Shown piece by piece: positions 17,576 through 25,840 of a DNA stretch of 64,000 bases. Each line of letters starts with the position of its first letter. Position 1 is the stretch's first letter. Below the pieces are notes generated by a model. The model saw only the letters and a program-made list of their open reading frames with translations. It searched no databases and was not told where the DNA came from. Made by a program: the position numbers and the translations under genes. The stretch comes from Carboxylicivirga sp. M1479 (GTDB lineage Bacteria > Bacteroidota > Bacteroidia > Bacteroidales > Marinilabiliaceae). The stretch is taken from positions 248,001 to 312,000 of the forward strand of contig NZ_VKDE01000004.1 in NCBI RefSeq assembly GCF_007097485.1, in the 5' to 3' direction.

Positions 17576-19084
17576 ATGAAAAAAGTAACATTCCTGTCGT
17601 TGTTAGTATCGTTAAGTTTATTCTTAGCATGCCAAGAAGACACGTTTATGGAAGATTCGGAGATGGCCTATTTGCCACCAACTGAATTAGAATACCTTGA
17701 AGTTTTGGAGGCCCGCGATGGTCAACGAGTAATCACTTTTCCACCAGCGGTTAATACTGGCGGTTTAATTCCTTACTTTGAGTTAGTGCGAATAACCAAT
17801 GCCGAGGGAGCTGAGTTAGGTGAGGAGCATCTTAAATTTGTTTCTATAGCTAACCCCGAGAATGATACAATCACAGTGAACGATGAAGGTGATAGAGTGC
17901 CGATTGTAAAATATAAAGATGCAGGAACTATTACTATTGAGGGAGACAATCCTTTTACTTTTGGCGATTACTATTTTGACATAAAAGTGATCACCTCACC
18001 GGATGATGCCGTGAACAAAAGAGAGACCACTTTTGAAAAGGGATTTCATTTAAAGGTGGGTCCAGCATTGGTAACAGCATTAAACTATCGTCCGGTAATG
18101 CAAAATCTATTGTTAGATGGATCAAAGCAAACAACTGCACCGTATGTATCACAAGGAAGTAATCCTGATATACGTTATGAGTTAGGCACGCACTCCGATA
18201 TTTTTACCATTGATGCTGCTACAGGTATTATTAAGTTAGTAGCAGGCGTTACACCGGCCGAGGATACCTACTATCCACAGATTAATGTGATTAGTAACAT
18301 TAGTGAAGAAGTGGTTTCTTATCAAGGAGAAAGCACCATTGCCATTGTGGTTTCAGAAGAACCAGCAGAATTAGAATTGCAAACCATCAATCTGTTTTAT
18401 GCCACTTTAGAAGCGCCAAGTCCAGTTTACGGATTCCAAAAGTTTATCACTCAGCAAGGAGCTATTTCAGAAAGTGCGACATGGATTGCAGGTGCACCTT
18501 GTAACTTAGCTGGAGATGATCGATTAGAAAGTGCTGCTTCAGCCAAATCAATTATGACCAATATTGTGGTGAGTAAAAAGTCACAACCACATACTTCATG
18601 GGCGGTTATTAATCCTCAAAATTTAGCTAATTACAACCAAGGTTATGAGTTAACAGCTACTTTCTGGACCAAAAACCAGTACGTTGAATACATGACAGAT
18701 AAAGAAGGACGAACACCAACCAATCTTGAGATATATGTATCAACCGACTTTACTAATGATGTTGAAGCGGCTACGTGGACACAAGTGAATGATGTGCTGA
18801 AATGTGAGATTAATAATTCGGGTAACACATTTATTGGTACTCCATATCCTGGAGATCAAAAAGGTGATAACCCTGATGGGCTAAAGGATTTGACTAGAAA
18901 TGCCGATAGCAAATGGGTGAAGAACGTACTTGATTTGGAGGCCTATAAAAACGAAAAGAACTTAACCGTTGCTTTCAAATTCGCTTCTTATTTTGAGGGT
19001 GAAATTGTAGGAGCCACTGGTAGAGGTGGACGTTATTACATCTCAGATGTTCGTTTTGATGCTAAAGAACAAGCGCAAGAATAA
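17576..19084 (+). CDS. Candidate surface glycan-binding lipoprotein (SGBP)
   Basis: A 502 aa lipoprotein (lipobox FLAC, Cys19, followed by QEDTFMED, an acidic stretch of the kind that directs lipoproteins to the surface in Bacteroidota). After an N-terminal beta domain comes a cadherin-like segment (about 165-265, with FTIDAATGIIKLVAGVTPAE). The C-terminal part (about 280-495) is a jelly-roll resembling the repeated domains of the protein at 24197 (WAVINPQNL, LEIYVSTDFT, ATWTQVNDVL). Its place directly before SusC, 84 bp apart, and its anchor point to an SGBP that captures the polymer at the cell surface. SGBPs more often follow SusD, so the order here is less usual. The family name is not recognised with certainty. 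Confidence 0.7.
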   Translation: MKKVTFLSLLVSLSLFLACQEDTFMEDSEMAYLPPTELEYLEVLEARDGQRVITFPPAVNTGGLIPYFELVRITNAEGAELGEEHLKFVSIANPENDTITVNDEGDRVPIVKYKDAGTITIEGDNPFTFGDYYFDIKVITSPDDAVNKRETTFEKGFHLKVGPALVTALNYRPVMQNLLLDGSKQTTAPYVSQGSNPDIRYELGTHSDIFTIDAATGIIKLVAGVTPAEDTYYPQINVISNISEEVVSYQGESTIAIVVSEEPAELELQTINLFYATLEAPSPVYGFQKFITQQGAISESATWIAGAPCNLAGDDRLESAASAKSIMTNIVVSKKSQPHTSWAVINPQNLANYNQGYELTATFWTKNQYVEYMTDKEGRTPTNLEIYVSTDFTNDVEAATWTQVNDVLKCEINNSGNTFIGTPYPGDQKGDNPDGLKDLTRNADSKWVKNVLDLEAYKNEKNLTVAFKFASYFEGEIVGATGRGGRYYISDVRFDAKEQAQE

Positions 19085-19168
19085 GCAGTATTCATAATTC
19101 AACAATTGCATTATTCAAAAGGAGATGCTTGGTAGAACCAGCGTGTCAAAAAATTAAAGAAGAATAAA

Positions 19169-22100
19169 ATGAAAAATATACTTTCAATATTAATAATACT
19201 ATGCGTTTCTATGTCGCTAATGGCACAAAAACGCATCACAGGTGTTGTCTTAGACGACACCGGATTACCTTTGCCAGGGGTCAATATCATGATCAAAAAC
19301 ACTTCTACAGGTACCATTAGTAATATGGATGGTGAGTTCGTGTTGAGTGGAGTAAAAAATACCGATATCATCGTTTTCTCATTCATCAGTTTTAAAGATG
19401 TTGAGCTAAGTGCTGAGGGTAAAAGTAAGATATTCGTAACGATGGAGCCCGAGTCAATAGGCTTAGATGAAGTTGTGGCAATCGGGTACGGAACAACCAC
19501 CAAGCGCGATGTAACGGGTGCTGTTGCTAAAGTAACACCCAGCGACCTTACTAAGTCGCCAACAGCCAACTACGACCAGGCATTAGCTGGTCGTGTAGCA
19601 GGTGTGCAAGTGTCAGCTGCCGATGGTACACCCGGTGAGGGCTTAAACATTGTGATACGTGGAGGTAACTCCATCACGGGCGATAACTCACCATTGTATG
19701 TGGTAGATGGTATTCCTTTGGAAGACTTTGATCCTGCAAGTATTAGTTCCAACGATATTCAGGATTTTGATATCCTGAAAGATGCTTCTGCAACGGCGAT
19801 TTACGGTTCTCGTGGTGCCAATGGTGTTATCATCATCACCACTAAAAGTGGTCGTTCCGATGGTAAAACGGATGTGTCAGTTAATGCTTCGGCAGGTATT
19901 CAGTGGATACCATCACGTTTAGAGGTGATGTCGCCATACGAGTATGTGAATTATCAAAAAGAAGTTGCTTATGCCAAAGATGGTTATAACCCATCAGACA
20001 ATGTGAGGCAATTTTACAAGCACTGGGAAGATCCTGAATTATACCGCGATGTGGAAGGTACAAGCTGGCAGGATGAGATATTCCAAGCCTCTACTATTCA
20101 AAACTACAACGTGTCATTAAGTACCGGTAATAAAACCACTACTTTATATTACTCGGGTGAATTTCTTGATCAGGAAGGTACACTTATCCATACTGGTTTT
20201 ACCAAGTTGATTAACCGTTTAAAATTTAGCCATAAGATTAATTCGAAGGCCACAGTAGGAGGTACCATGCAATACTCTTATAATAACCGTGAGGGTATTA
20301 ATATTGCTGGTAATAACTATACCAGTATCATTAAAGATGCCATTACGTTCCGTCCAGTAGAACCAAATGTAAGCGATGGTTTAGACGGTGGTGTTGATTT
20401 AACTGATCCAAACGACAGACGCTTTAATCCGGTTAAAACACTGACCAATACCGAGCGTAGTCGTCGTCAGGATGTGGTGCGCAGTGATTTATACTTGAAT
20501 TATAAAATCACCAAAGACTTAACATTGCGTTTAAGCGGAAACTATCAGATTGACAATAGAAAAGAAACATTATTCTTTGGTAAAGATACCCGTGAGGGAA
20601 CAAGAGGAAATGACGGTATTAACGGTAGTGTTACTAATCGTCGTTACCAAACCATGTCAACCTCTAACACTTTAAACTACCAGAAAACACTTAATAAAAG
20701 TCATAAAATTGGAGCACTTGCCGGAATGGAAATTCAGGACCGTGCTTATGGTTATGGCAAAATGAAGAACTCGCAGATTCCAACGGATGCCTTTGGTATT
20801 GATAAATTAAATATTGGTACGGCACCATCAATCCCGGAAACCTACAAATCAGGAAATAGCTTATTATCATATTTCGGACGTGTTAACTATAGTTATAAGC
20901 AGCGTTATTTGTTAACAGCTAACTTCCGTGCCGATGGATCATCCAAATTTACGAAAGAAAACAGATGGGGTTACTTTCCATCGTTCTCGGCCGCGTGGCG
21001 TATTGGCGAAGAGGGTTTCGTGAAAAACCTGGGTGTCTTCTCTAATTTAAAAGTCCGAGGTGGTTGGGGTTTAACAGGTAACAACCGTATTGGTGATTTT
21101 GCTGCCTACAACCTCCTAGATGTTAGTTCGTCAAGTGGATACACATTTAACGAACAATATATTCCTGGTGCCTACCAAAGCAACATGGGTGTGCCTGATT
21201 TACGTTGGGAAACAACATCACAAATGAACGTAGGTATTGACATGGGCTTCTTCAACCAGCGTATTCAAGCGGTAGTTGATTACTACAAAAAGAATACAAG
21301 TGATTTATTACTGTATGCCGAGATGGCATTAAGTACAGGTTTTAACCGAGTGCAACAGAATGTTGGTGAAGTAGAGAATCAAGGACTTGAGGTAAGCTTG
21401 AACACGGTGAATGTTAAGAATCGTAATTTTACATGGAGAACATCGTTCAATATCTCGTTCAATAAAAACAGAACGGTAAAGCTTAACAGTGGGCAAGACG
21501 CCATTTATACCAACCCTGATTGGTCAAGCAGCTACAACGAGTATCAATACATTACGCGAGTTGGTGAACCGGTAGGTATGATCTATGGACTTCAGTTTGA
21601 ACGCTTGTACCAGTTCGAAGATTTTAATTGGGACAACCAAACGCAAACCTACATACTAAAAGATGGTGTTGGCGATAATGGTGCCATGCCTGTTGCTCCT
21701 GGTAGTATCATGTTCAAAGATCAGAATGGCGATGGAACGATCAATGAGAAAGATCGTGTGATTATTGGTAACCCTCACCCAGATCACTTTGGTGGTTTAA
21801 CCAACGATTTTAAATGGAAAAATATTGATTGTCAAATATTTTTGCAGTGGTCGGTAGGTCATGACATTTTAAATGCCAACCGTATTGAATTTGAACAGCC
21901 ACAAGCCAAAACCAATAATGGTTTAGCAGGGATGGCCGATTTATGGACACCTTACAATACTGATACAGATGTTAACACCATTCGTTACCAAACAGTATAT
22001 GGTAAGCCACCAAAAGGAAACCAGGTTGATGATCGTTATATTGAAGATGGAAGTTACCTGAAATTAAAGACTGTTTCCTTAGGATATACATTGCCGCAAT

Positions 22101-22294
22101 CACTTCTTTCTCGTTGGGGATTCAAAAAGTGTAGAGTGTTTGTATCAGGACAGAATTTGTTGACATGGACCAATTACTCGGGTTATGATCCTGATGTGTC
22201 TGTTGGTAAATATGGTGCTTTAACACCTAACTTGGATTATTCTGCTTATCCACAGAGCACAACTGTTTCAGGTGGTATTGAGTTAGTATTTTAA
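19169..22294 (+). CDS. SusC-like TonB-dependent outer-membrane transporter
   Basis: Imports oligosaccharides across the outer membrane with TonB energy, together with the SusD lid encoded next. It has 1041 aa: signal peptide (1-19, ending LMAQ), carboxypeptidase-like regulatory domain (about 22-95, RITGVVLDDTGLPLPGVNI), TonB box region and plug (LYVVDGIPL near 175, then YGSRGANGVIIITTKSG near 212-228), and a long C-terminal beta-barrel ending in a short strand ISGGIELVF-like terminus (SGGIELVF). It is the second gene of a three-gene operon, with SusD following directly after the stop. Length and motifs are ordinary for the family. Confidence 0.95.
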   Translation: MKNILSILIILCVSMSLMAQKRITGVVLDDTGLPLPGVNIMIKNTSTGTISNMDGEFVLSGVKNTDIIVFSFISFKDVELSAEGKSKIFVTMEPESIGLDEVVAIGYGTTTKRDVTGAVAKVTPSDLTKSPTANYDQALAGRVAGVQVSAADGTPGEGLNIVIRGGNSITGDNSPLYVVDGIPLEDFDPASISSNDIQDFDILKDASATAIYGSRGANGVIIITTKSGRSDGKTDVSVNASAGIQWIPSRLEVMSPYEYVNYQKEVAYAKDGYNPSDNVRQFYKHWEDPELYRDVEGTSWQDEIFQASTIQNYNVSLSTGNKTTTLYYSGEFLDQEGTLIHTGFTKLINRLKFSHKINSKATVGGTMQYSYNNREGINIAGNNYTSIIKDAITFRPVEPNVSDGLDGGVDLTDPNDRRFNPVKTLTNTERSRRQDVVRSDLYLNYKITKDLTLRLSGNYQIDNRKETLFFGKDTREGTRGNDGINGSVTNRRYQTMSTSNTLNYQKTLNKSHKIGALAGMEIQDRAYGYGKMKNSQIPTDAFGIDKLNIGTAPSIPETYKSGNSLLSYFGRVNYSYKQRYLLTANFRADGSSKFTKENRWGYFPSFSAAWRIGEEGFVKNLGVFSNLKVRGGWGLTGNNRIGDFAAYNLLDVSSSSGYTFNEQYIPGAYQSNMGVPDLRWETTSQMNVGIDMGFFNQRIQAVVDYYKKNTSDLLLYAEMALSTGFNRVQQNVGEVENQGLEVSLNTVNVKNRNFTWRTSFNISFNKNRTVKLNSGQDAIYTNPDWSSSYNEYQYITRVGEPVGMIYGLQFERLYQFEDFNWDNQTQTYILKDGVGDNGAMPVAPGSIMFKDQNGDGTINEKDRVIIGNPHPDHFGGLTNDFKWKNIDCQIFLQWSVGHDILNANRIEFEQPQAKTNNGLAGMADLWTPYNTDTDVNTIRYQTVYGKPPKGNQVDDRYIEDGSYLKLKTVSLGYTLPQSLLSRWGFKKCRVFVSGQNLLTWTNYSGYDPDVSVGKYGALTPNLDYSAYPQSTTVSGGIELVF

Positions 22295-22321
22295 TTGATG
22301 AATAGCTTTAAAAATAAAGAT

Positions 22322-23989
22322 ATGCGAACAAATAATATAAATAAGGTAATATTAGGCTTACTGGTACTTGTGGGTTTTGCCTGTTCCGACATTTTGGATA
22401 AAACACCAGACTCAAACTGGATGGTGGATGATTTTTATTCTGATGATACAGAGGCACAGTTAGGCATGGCCGGTATCTATTCATACCTGGGTGATAAAGC
22501 GGTGTATGGTTCTGATTTCCCTACCGTTTTTGATGCGGGTTCTGATGAAGGGTACTATAACCGCCGTTATAATGAAAACTGGACAGTGGCTCTTTATCGC
22601 CATACGGCAGCTGACTTAATGGTTGAGAAATTATGGACACAACTTTATGCTTGTGTTAATGCGTCTAATATGTTTATCGAGAAATTGGATAAAGAGGCTT
22701 TTGAAGAGGATGCTTATAACCGCTACATTGCTGAGGCTAGATTTTTGCGCGCCTTTGCTTATTCACAGCTTGTGAGCTGGTATGGGCCTATTCCTTTGCG
22801 TTTAACCTATTCTAGGGATCAAACATCCAACCATGTGGCGGCTTCAACCGAAGCGCAGGTGTATGAGCAAATAATCAAAGATTTTACTTATGCCTACGAG
22901 AAATTACCACATGCGCAAGATGCCGATTATGTACCAGGGCATGCCAACAAAATGGCGGCACATGGTTTATTAGCGCGTGTTTACCTGAAAATGGCCGGCT
23001 ATCCTCTATTAGACACCGAGAAGTTTGAATTGGCGAAAGCGCATTGCGACTCTGTTATTTTAGATGATTGGCATGCATTAAACGTGTCGTCTGATGATCA
23101 GGGATACCGCGACGTGTTCATGACATATATTCAAAATACCTATGATTTGGAAGAGTCTATTTTTGAAATCTCATTTACGAATCTTCGCGATTTAGGCTTG
23201 CAAGTAGGTGGTAAAGTAGGAAATATCAATGGCGTAGCCTGGAATTATGGTGGTGAGGGTTACCCTTTTGCCTATGCCATGCTTAATGCCTCACCAGTGG
23301 TGAAAAATAGCTATGCAGCTGAAGATGCCCGCGCTCAATGGAACGTGAGAGCTTATCGTAATAAAGGTGGAAATATCGACACGGTAAAAACAACCATGGA
23401 TGCCGCTTATTGTCCAACTAAGTTCCGCCGTTGGGAACCTACCGACTGGAGTGTGTTAAACACGAAGCCTGATAATGGACAGATCGAATCGTATGTGGTC
23501 TTAGAGCCAATCGCCTCACCTAATAAAAACTATACGGGGATTAATTTTCCAATTCTGCGTTATTCCGATGTCTTATTAATGCATGCAGAAGCCAGTAATG
23601 AAGTAAATGGAATGCCAACCACAGAGGGAATTGCCAACCTGAATAAGGTACGCTTAAGAGCGGGACTTGAGTTAATTGAGATTGCTTCACCAGAGGCTAT
23701 CGCCACTAAGGAGGCCTTTCTGACCGAGTTGCAAAATGAACGTTTGCGCGAGTTCTGTTTCGAGGGCCTACGTAAGCAAGACCTAATTCGCTGGGGTTTA
23801 TTAGGCAAGCGTTTAGAGTTTTTAAATGCCACCATAGAGGGAGATCCTAATTTTGATGCTAAGAATGAGCAGCACGTAAGTTACATGCGCGCCGGTTTGA
23901 ATTACGATGAAACGAAACACAACACATTACCATATCCATTGCAAGAAGTGAGTATTAATAACTTGCTCGACCAAAAGGACAACTGGTAA
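22322..23989 (+). CDS. SusD-like outer-membrane glycan-binding lipoprotein
   Basis: Surface lipoprotein (555 aa) that closes over the SusC pore and binds the oligosaccharide. The lipobox GFAC (Cys21 from this start) is followed by SDILDKTPDSNW, the usual SusD beginning. TPR-like helices carry FLRAFAYSQLVSWYGPIPL (about 140), and the C-terminus has the RagB/SusD hallmarks ELQNERLREFCFEGLRKQDLIRWG. The frame also has ATG at 22298, but the Met at 22322 gives a normal short charged n-region. It follows SusC closely and is the last gene before a strong terminator (24013-24047). Confidence 0.93.
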   Translation: MRTNNINKVILGLLVLVGFACSDILDKTPDSNWMVDDFYSDDTEAQLGMAGIYSYLGDKAVYGSDFPTVFDAGSDEGYYNRRYNENWTVALYRHTAADLMVEKLWTQLYACVNASNMFIEKLDKEAFEEDAYNRYIAEARFLRAFAYSQLVSWYGPIPLRLTYSRDQTSNHVAASTEAQVYEQIIKDFTYAYEKLPHAQDADYVPGHANKMAAHGLLARVYLKMAGYPLLDTEKFELAKAHCDSVILDDWHALNVSSDDQGYRDVFMTYIQNTYDLEESIFEISFTNLRDLGLQVGGKVGNINGVAWNYGGEGYPFAYAMLNASPVVKNSYAAEDARAQWNVRAYRNKGGNIDTVKTTMDAAYCPTKFRRWEPTDWSVLNTKPDNGQIESYVVLEPIASPNKNYTGINFPILRYSDVLLMHAEASNEVNGMPTTEGIANLNKVRLRAGLELIEIASPEAIATKEAFLTELQNERLREFCFEGLRKQDLIRWGLLGKRLEFLNATIEGDPNFDAKNEQHVSYMRAGLNYDETKHNTLPYPLQEVSINNLLDQKDNW

Positions 23990-24012
23990 TATTGTTATTT
24001 GATTGATAAACG

Positions 24013-24047
24013 AACCGAAGCTTATGTGTATAAGCTTCGGTTTTTTT
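24013..24047 (+). terminator. Intrinsic terminator of the SusCD operon
   Basis: Arms AACCGAAGCTTA (24013-24024) and TAAGCTTCGGTT (24031-24042): 12 perfect pairs, 6 nt loop, then a run of seven T. Confidence 0.9.
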
Positions 24048-24098
24048 ATGTACTATTTTGTAATAGTCATGCTCTAAGGTAGTTGTGGAATGTTGACT

Positions 24099-24112
24099 GT
24101 ACAATATGTTAC
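24099..24112 (+). promoter_or_regulatory. Candidate regulator-binding motif, copy 6
   Basis: GTACAATATGTTAC, 84 bp upstream of the next gene and about 28 bp before a TATTCTTG -7-like box (24140-24147). It shares GTACAATATGT with copy 7877-7890. Confidence 0.5.
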
Positions 24113-24196
24113 CCTAGTTTGTACAAATCAACCCTTAACTATTCTTGATGTCCAGTAGTTTAGCAGCTATTAAATCAACAATAAATCTATCGTATT

Positions 24197-25735
24197 ATGA
24201 AAAAACAATTACTCTTAATTACAGCCTTGTTTTTAGCTGTAGTTTTTAAAGTTTCAGCTCAAGAAACAGTTATTTTTTATCCCGATTTTAGATATGACTC
24301 AAATAGAGGATTTACCAAGCACAACATTACAGTTGGTTCGGTTGAGAGTAATCTCTGGAGCAGAACAACCAACCTAGCTAAATTACCTGAAGACGCAGAA
24401 CTGGGATATACCCGAAATGCTGAAGCAACAAGTATAACAGCCAAGGGGTATGATGGTGTTGGAGATGCTTATGGTGTTACAGATACCTATGCAGTTATTG
24501 ATGGTGTTGATTTGTCGGCTTACCCTCAGCATCAGGATTTCCAAGTGACTTTCTTCAATTTAGCAGAATATGGTTTGGCTAACTTTTCTAAGTTCTCCGT
24601 CCTTATTTCTGATAATTATACCGATGACCCCACAACAACAGTTTGGGAGGATGTAACGTCTCAATTAGACCAAATTGATGATGAGGTTAATTACAATGGT
24701 AAATGGACCAAGTCGACATTAAATTTAAATGCCTGGCGGGGAGCTGCAAATTTAGTTTTAGCATTTCGTTACCAGGTCCTAAAGGCTGGTGTCGTTGATA
24801 AGGAAACAGATGTGACACCTGAAGTAGATCGTCCTGGAGCATGGCGCGTTTGCGAAGTACGCTTTACGACCACGGCCAAAGATTTAACGCCTGTAGCTGA
24901 GTGGCAATTCGATAATTTTAATTTATTTGAAATGGTTGATGTTGTCAGCACCAATACGCAGGGTTGGAAAAGAACAGAGAACCTTAGAACTGACCTAGTA
25001 GAACCACAGGGAGAAGATTATAAGTCAATTCAGGCCAGTGCTGTATACGGCAATGGAAGTGAGAAAGATGTATCACCAACAGAAGCATGGACTGTTTTAA
25101 ATGCAGTAGACTTTACTGGTTATTCAAAAGCCTATTTATCGTTTTGGGGAATTAGTCAATACAAAAAAGGTGGTGATTCTGAACTAAGAATTAAAATGTC
25201 AACGAATTATACCATTAATCAGGCTGATCAATTAGGTGCTTTATCCGCCGCCACATGGGTTGATATTACAGATGCTTTTAATTTAGATGAATCTCTGGGC
25301 TATGACCAAACATGGGTTAACAGTATTGGTGAAGTGGATGTTGATCCTTTAAACCCAAACATTTCATTCGCATTTGTTTATACCTGTTCAGATACTTATG
25401 CCGATGTTAATGGTACGAATTCTTCTTTAAGAGCGTCTACATGGAAAATAGGGGATATAAAAGCGTCTATTGATCCGAAGGCAACCAGTATTGCAGGTGA
25501 AGCTATACCTGAGTCACAAGCACCTTTATTTTACCCTAACCCGGCACAAGATTATTTAATGTTACGTAACGATGTGCAGCAGGTAGAGCTATTTAATCTA
25601 GGTGGTCAGAAAGTAAATGTTAACTATAATGGTGGCTCACGTGTTGACGTATCATATTGCTCACCAGGTGTTTATTTGGTGCGCATGGTGTTAGACTCTA
25701 AGGAAGTGAAATCAAGTAAAGTAATTATAAAATAA
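24197..25735 (+). CDS. T9SS-sorted protein with two jelly-roll domains
   Basis: A 512 aa protein with a signal peptide (1-21, ending KVSAQ), then two jelly-roll domains of the choice-of-anchor J type (about 25-235 and 240-430; each has a DTYAVIDGVDL or AWTVLNAVDF segment and a LRIKMSTNYT-like strand). A C-terminal type A sorting domain (about 440-512) reads FYPNPAQDYLMLRN, VELFNLGGQKV, GVYLVRMVLDSKEVKSSKVIIK. The tail sends the protein through the type IX system to the surface or medium. The jelly-rolls resemble the C-terminal domain of the SGBP at 17576, so a secreted glycan binder for the same polymer is likely. A catalytic role is not indicated. It is followed 105 bp later by a T9SS-sorted lyase. 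Confidence 0.72.
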   Translation: MKKQLLLITALFLAVVFKVSAQETVIFYPDFRYDSNRGFTKHNITVGSVESNLWSRTTNLAKLPEDAELGYTRNAEATSITAKGYDGVGDAYGVTDTYAVIDGVDLSAYPQHQDFQVTFFNLAEYGLANFSKFSVLISDNYTDDPTTTVWEDVTSQLDQIDDEVNYNGKWTKSTLNLNAWRGAANLVLAFRYQVLKAGVVDKETDVTPEVDRPGAWRVCEVRFTTTAKDLTPVAEWQFDNFNLFEMVDVVSTNTQGWKRTENLRTDLVEPQGEDYKSIQASAVYGNGSEKDVSPTEAWTVLNAVDFTGYSKAYLSFWGISQYKKGGDSELRIKMSTNYTINQADQLGALSAATWVDITDAFNLDESLGYDQTWVNSIGEVDVDPLNPNISFAFVYTCSDTYADVNGTNSSLRASTWKIGDIKASIDPKATSIAGEAIPESQAPLFYPNPAQDYLMLRNDVQQVELFNLGGQKVNVNYNGGSRVDVSYCSPGVYLVRMVLDSKEVKSSKVIIK

Positions 25736-25768
25736 TAGCAGGTAATTATTAAACTGCTAAAAATTTAC

Positions 25769-25810
25769 AGAACGATTCTTAGCGTGAGTATGCACGATGA
25801 GGATCGTTCT
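25769..25810. repeat. Inverted repeat in the leader of the second PL8 gene
   Basis: AGAACGAT (25769-25776) and ATCGTTCT (25803-25810), perfect 8 bp arms with 26 bp between. It lies 31 bp before the chosen start at 25841 and covers two in-frame alternative starts (GTG/ATG near 25784-25792). Confidence 0.6.
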
Positions 25811-25840
25811 TCATATACAATAACTGTAAATACTAACTGG

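Noticed and set aside
24121-24131. GTACAAATCAA, also found at 7932, as a second shared motif
   Set aside because: The copy at 7932 lies within 15 bp of a start codon, the positions do not correspond, and 11 bases in two places in AT-rich DNA is weak.
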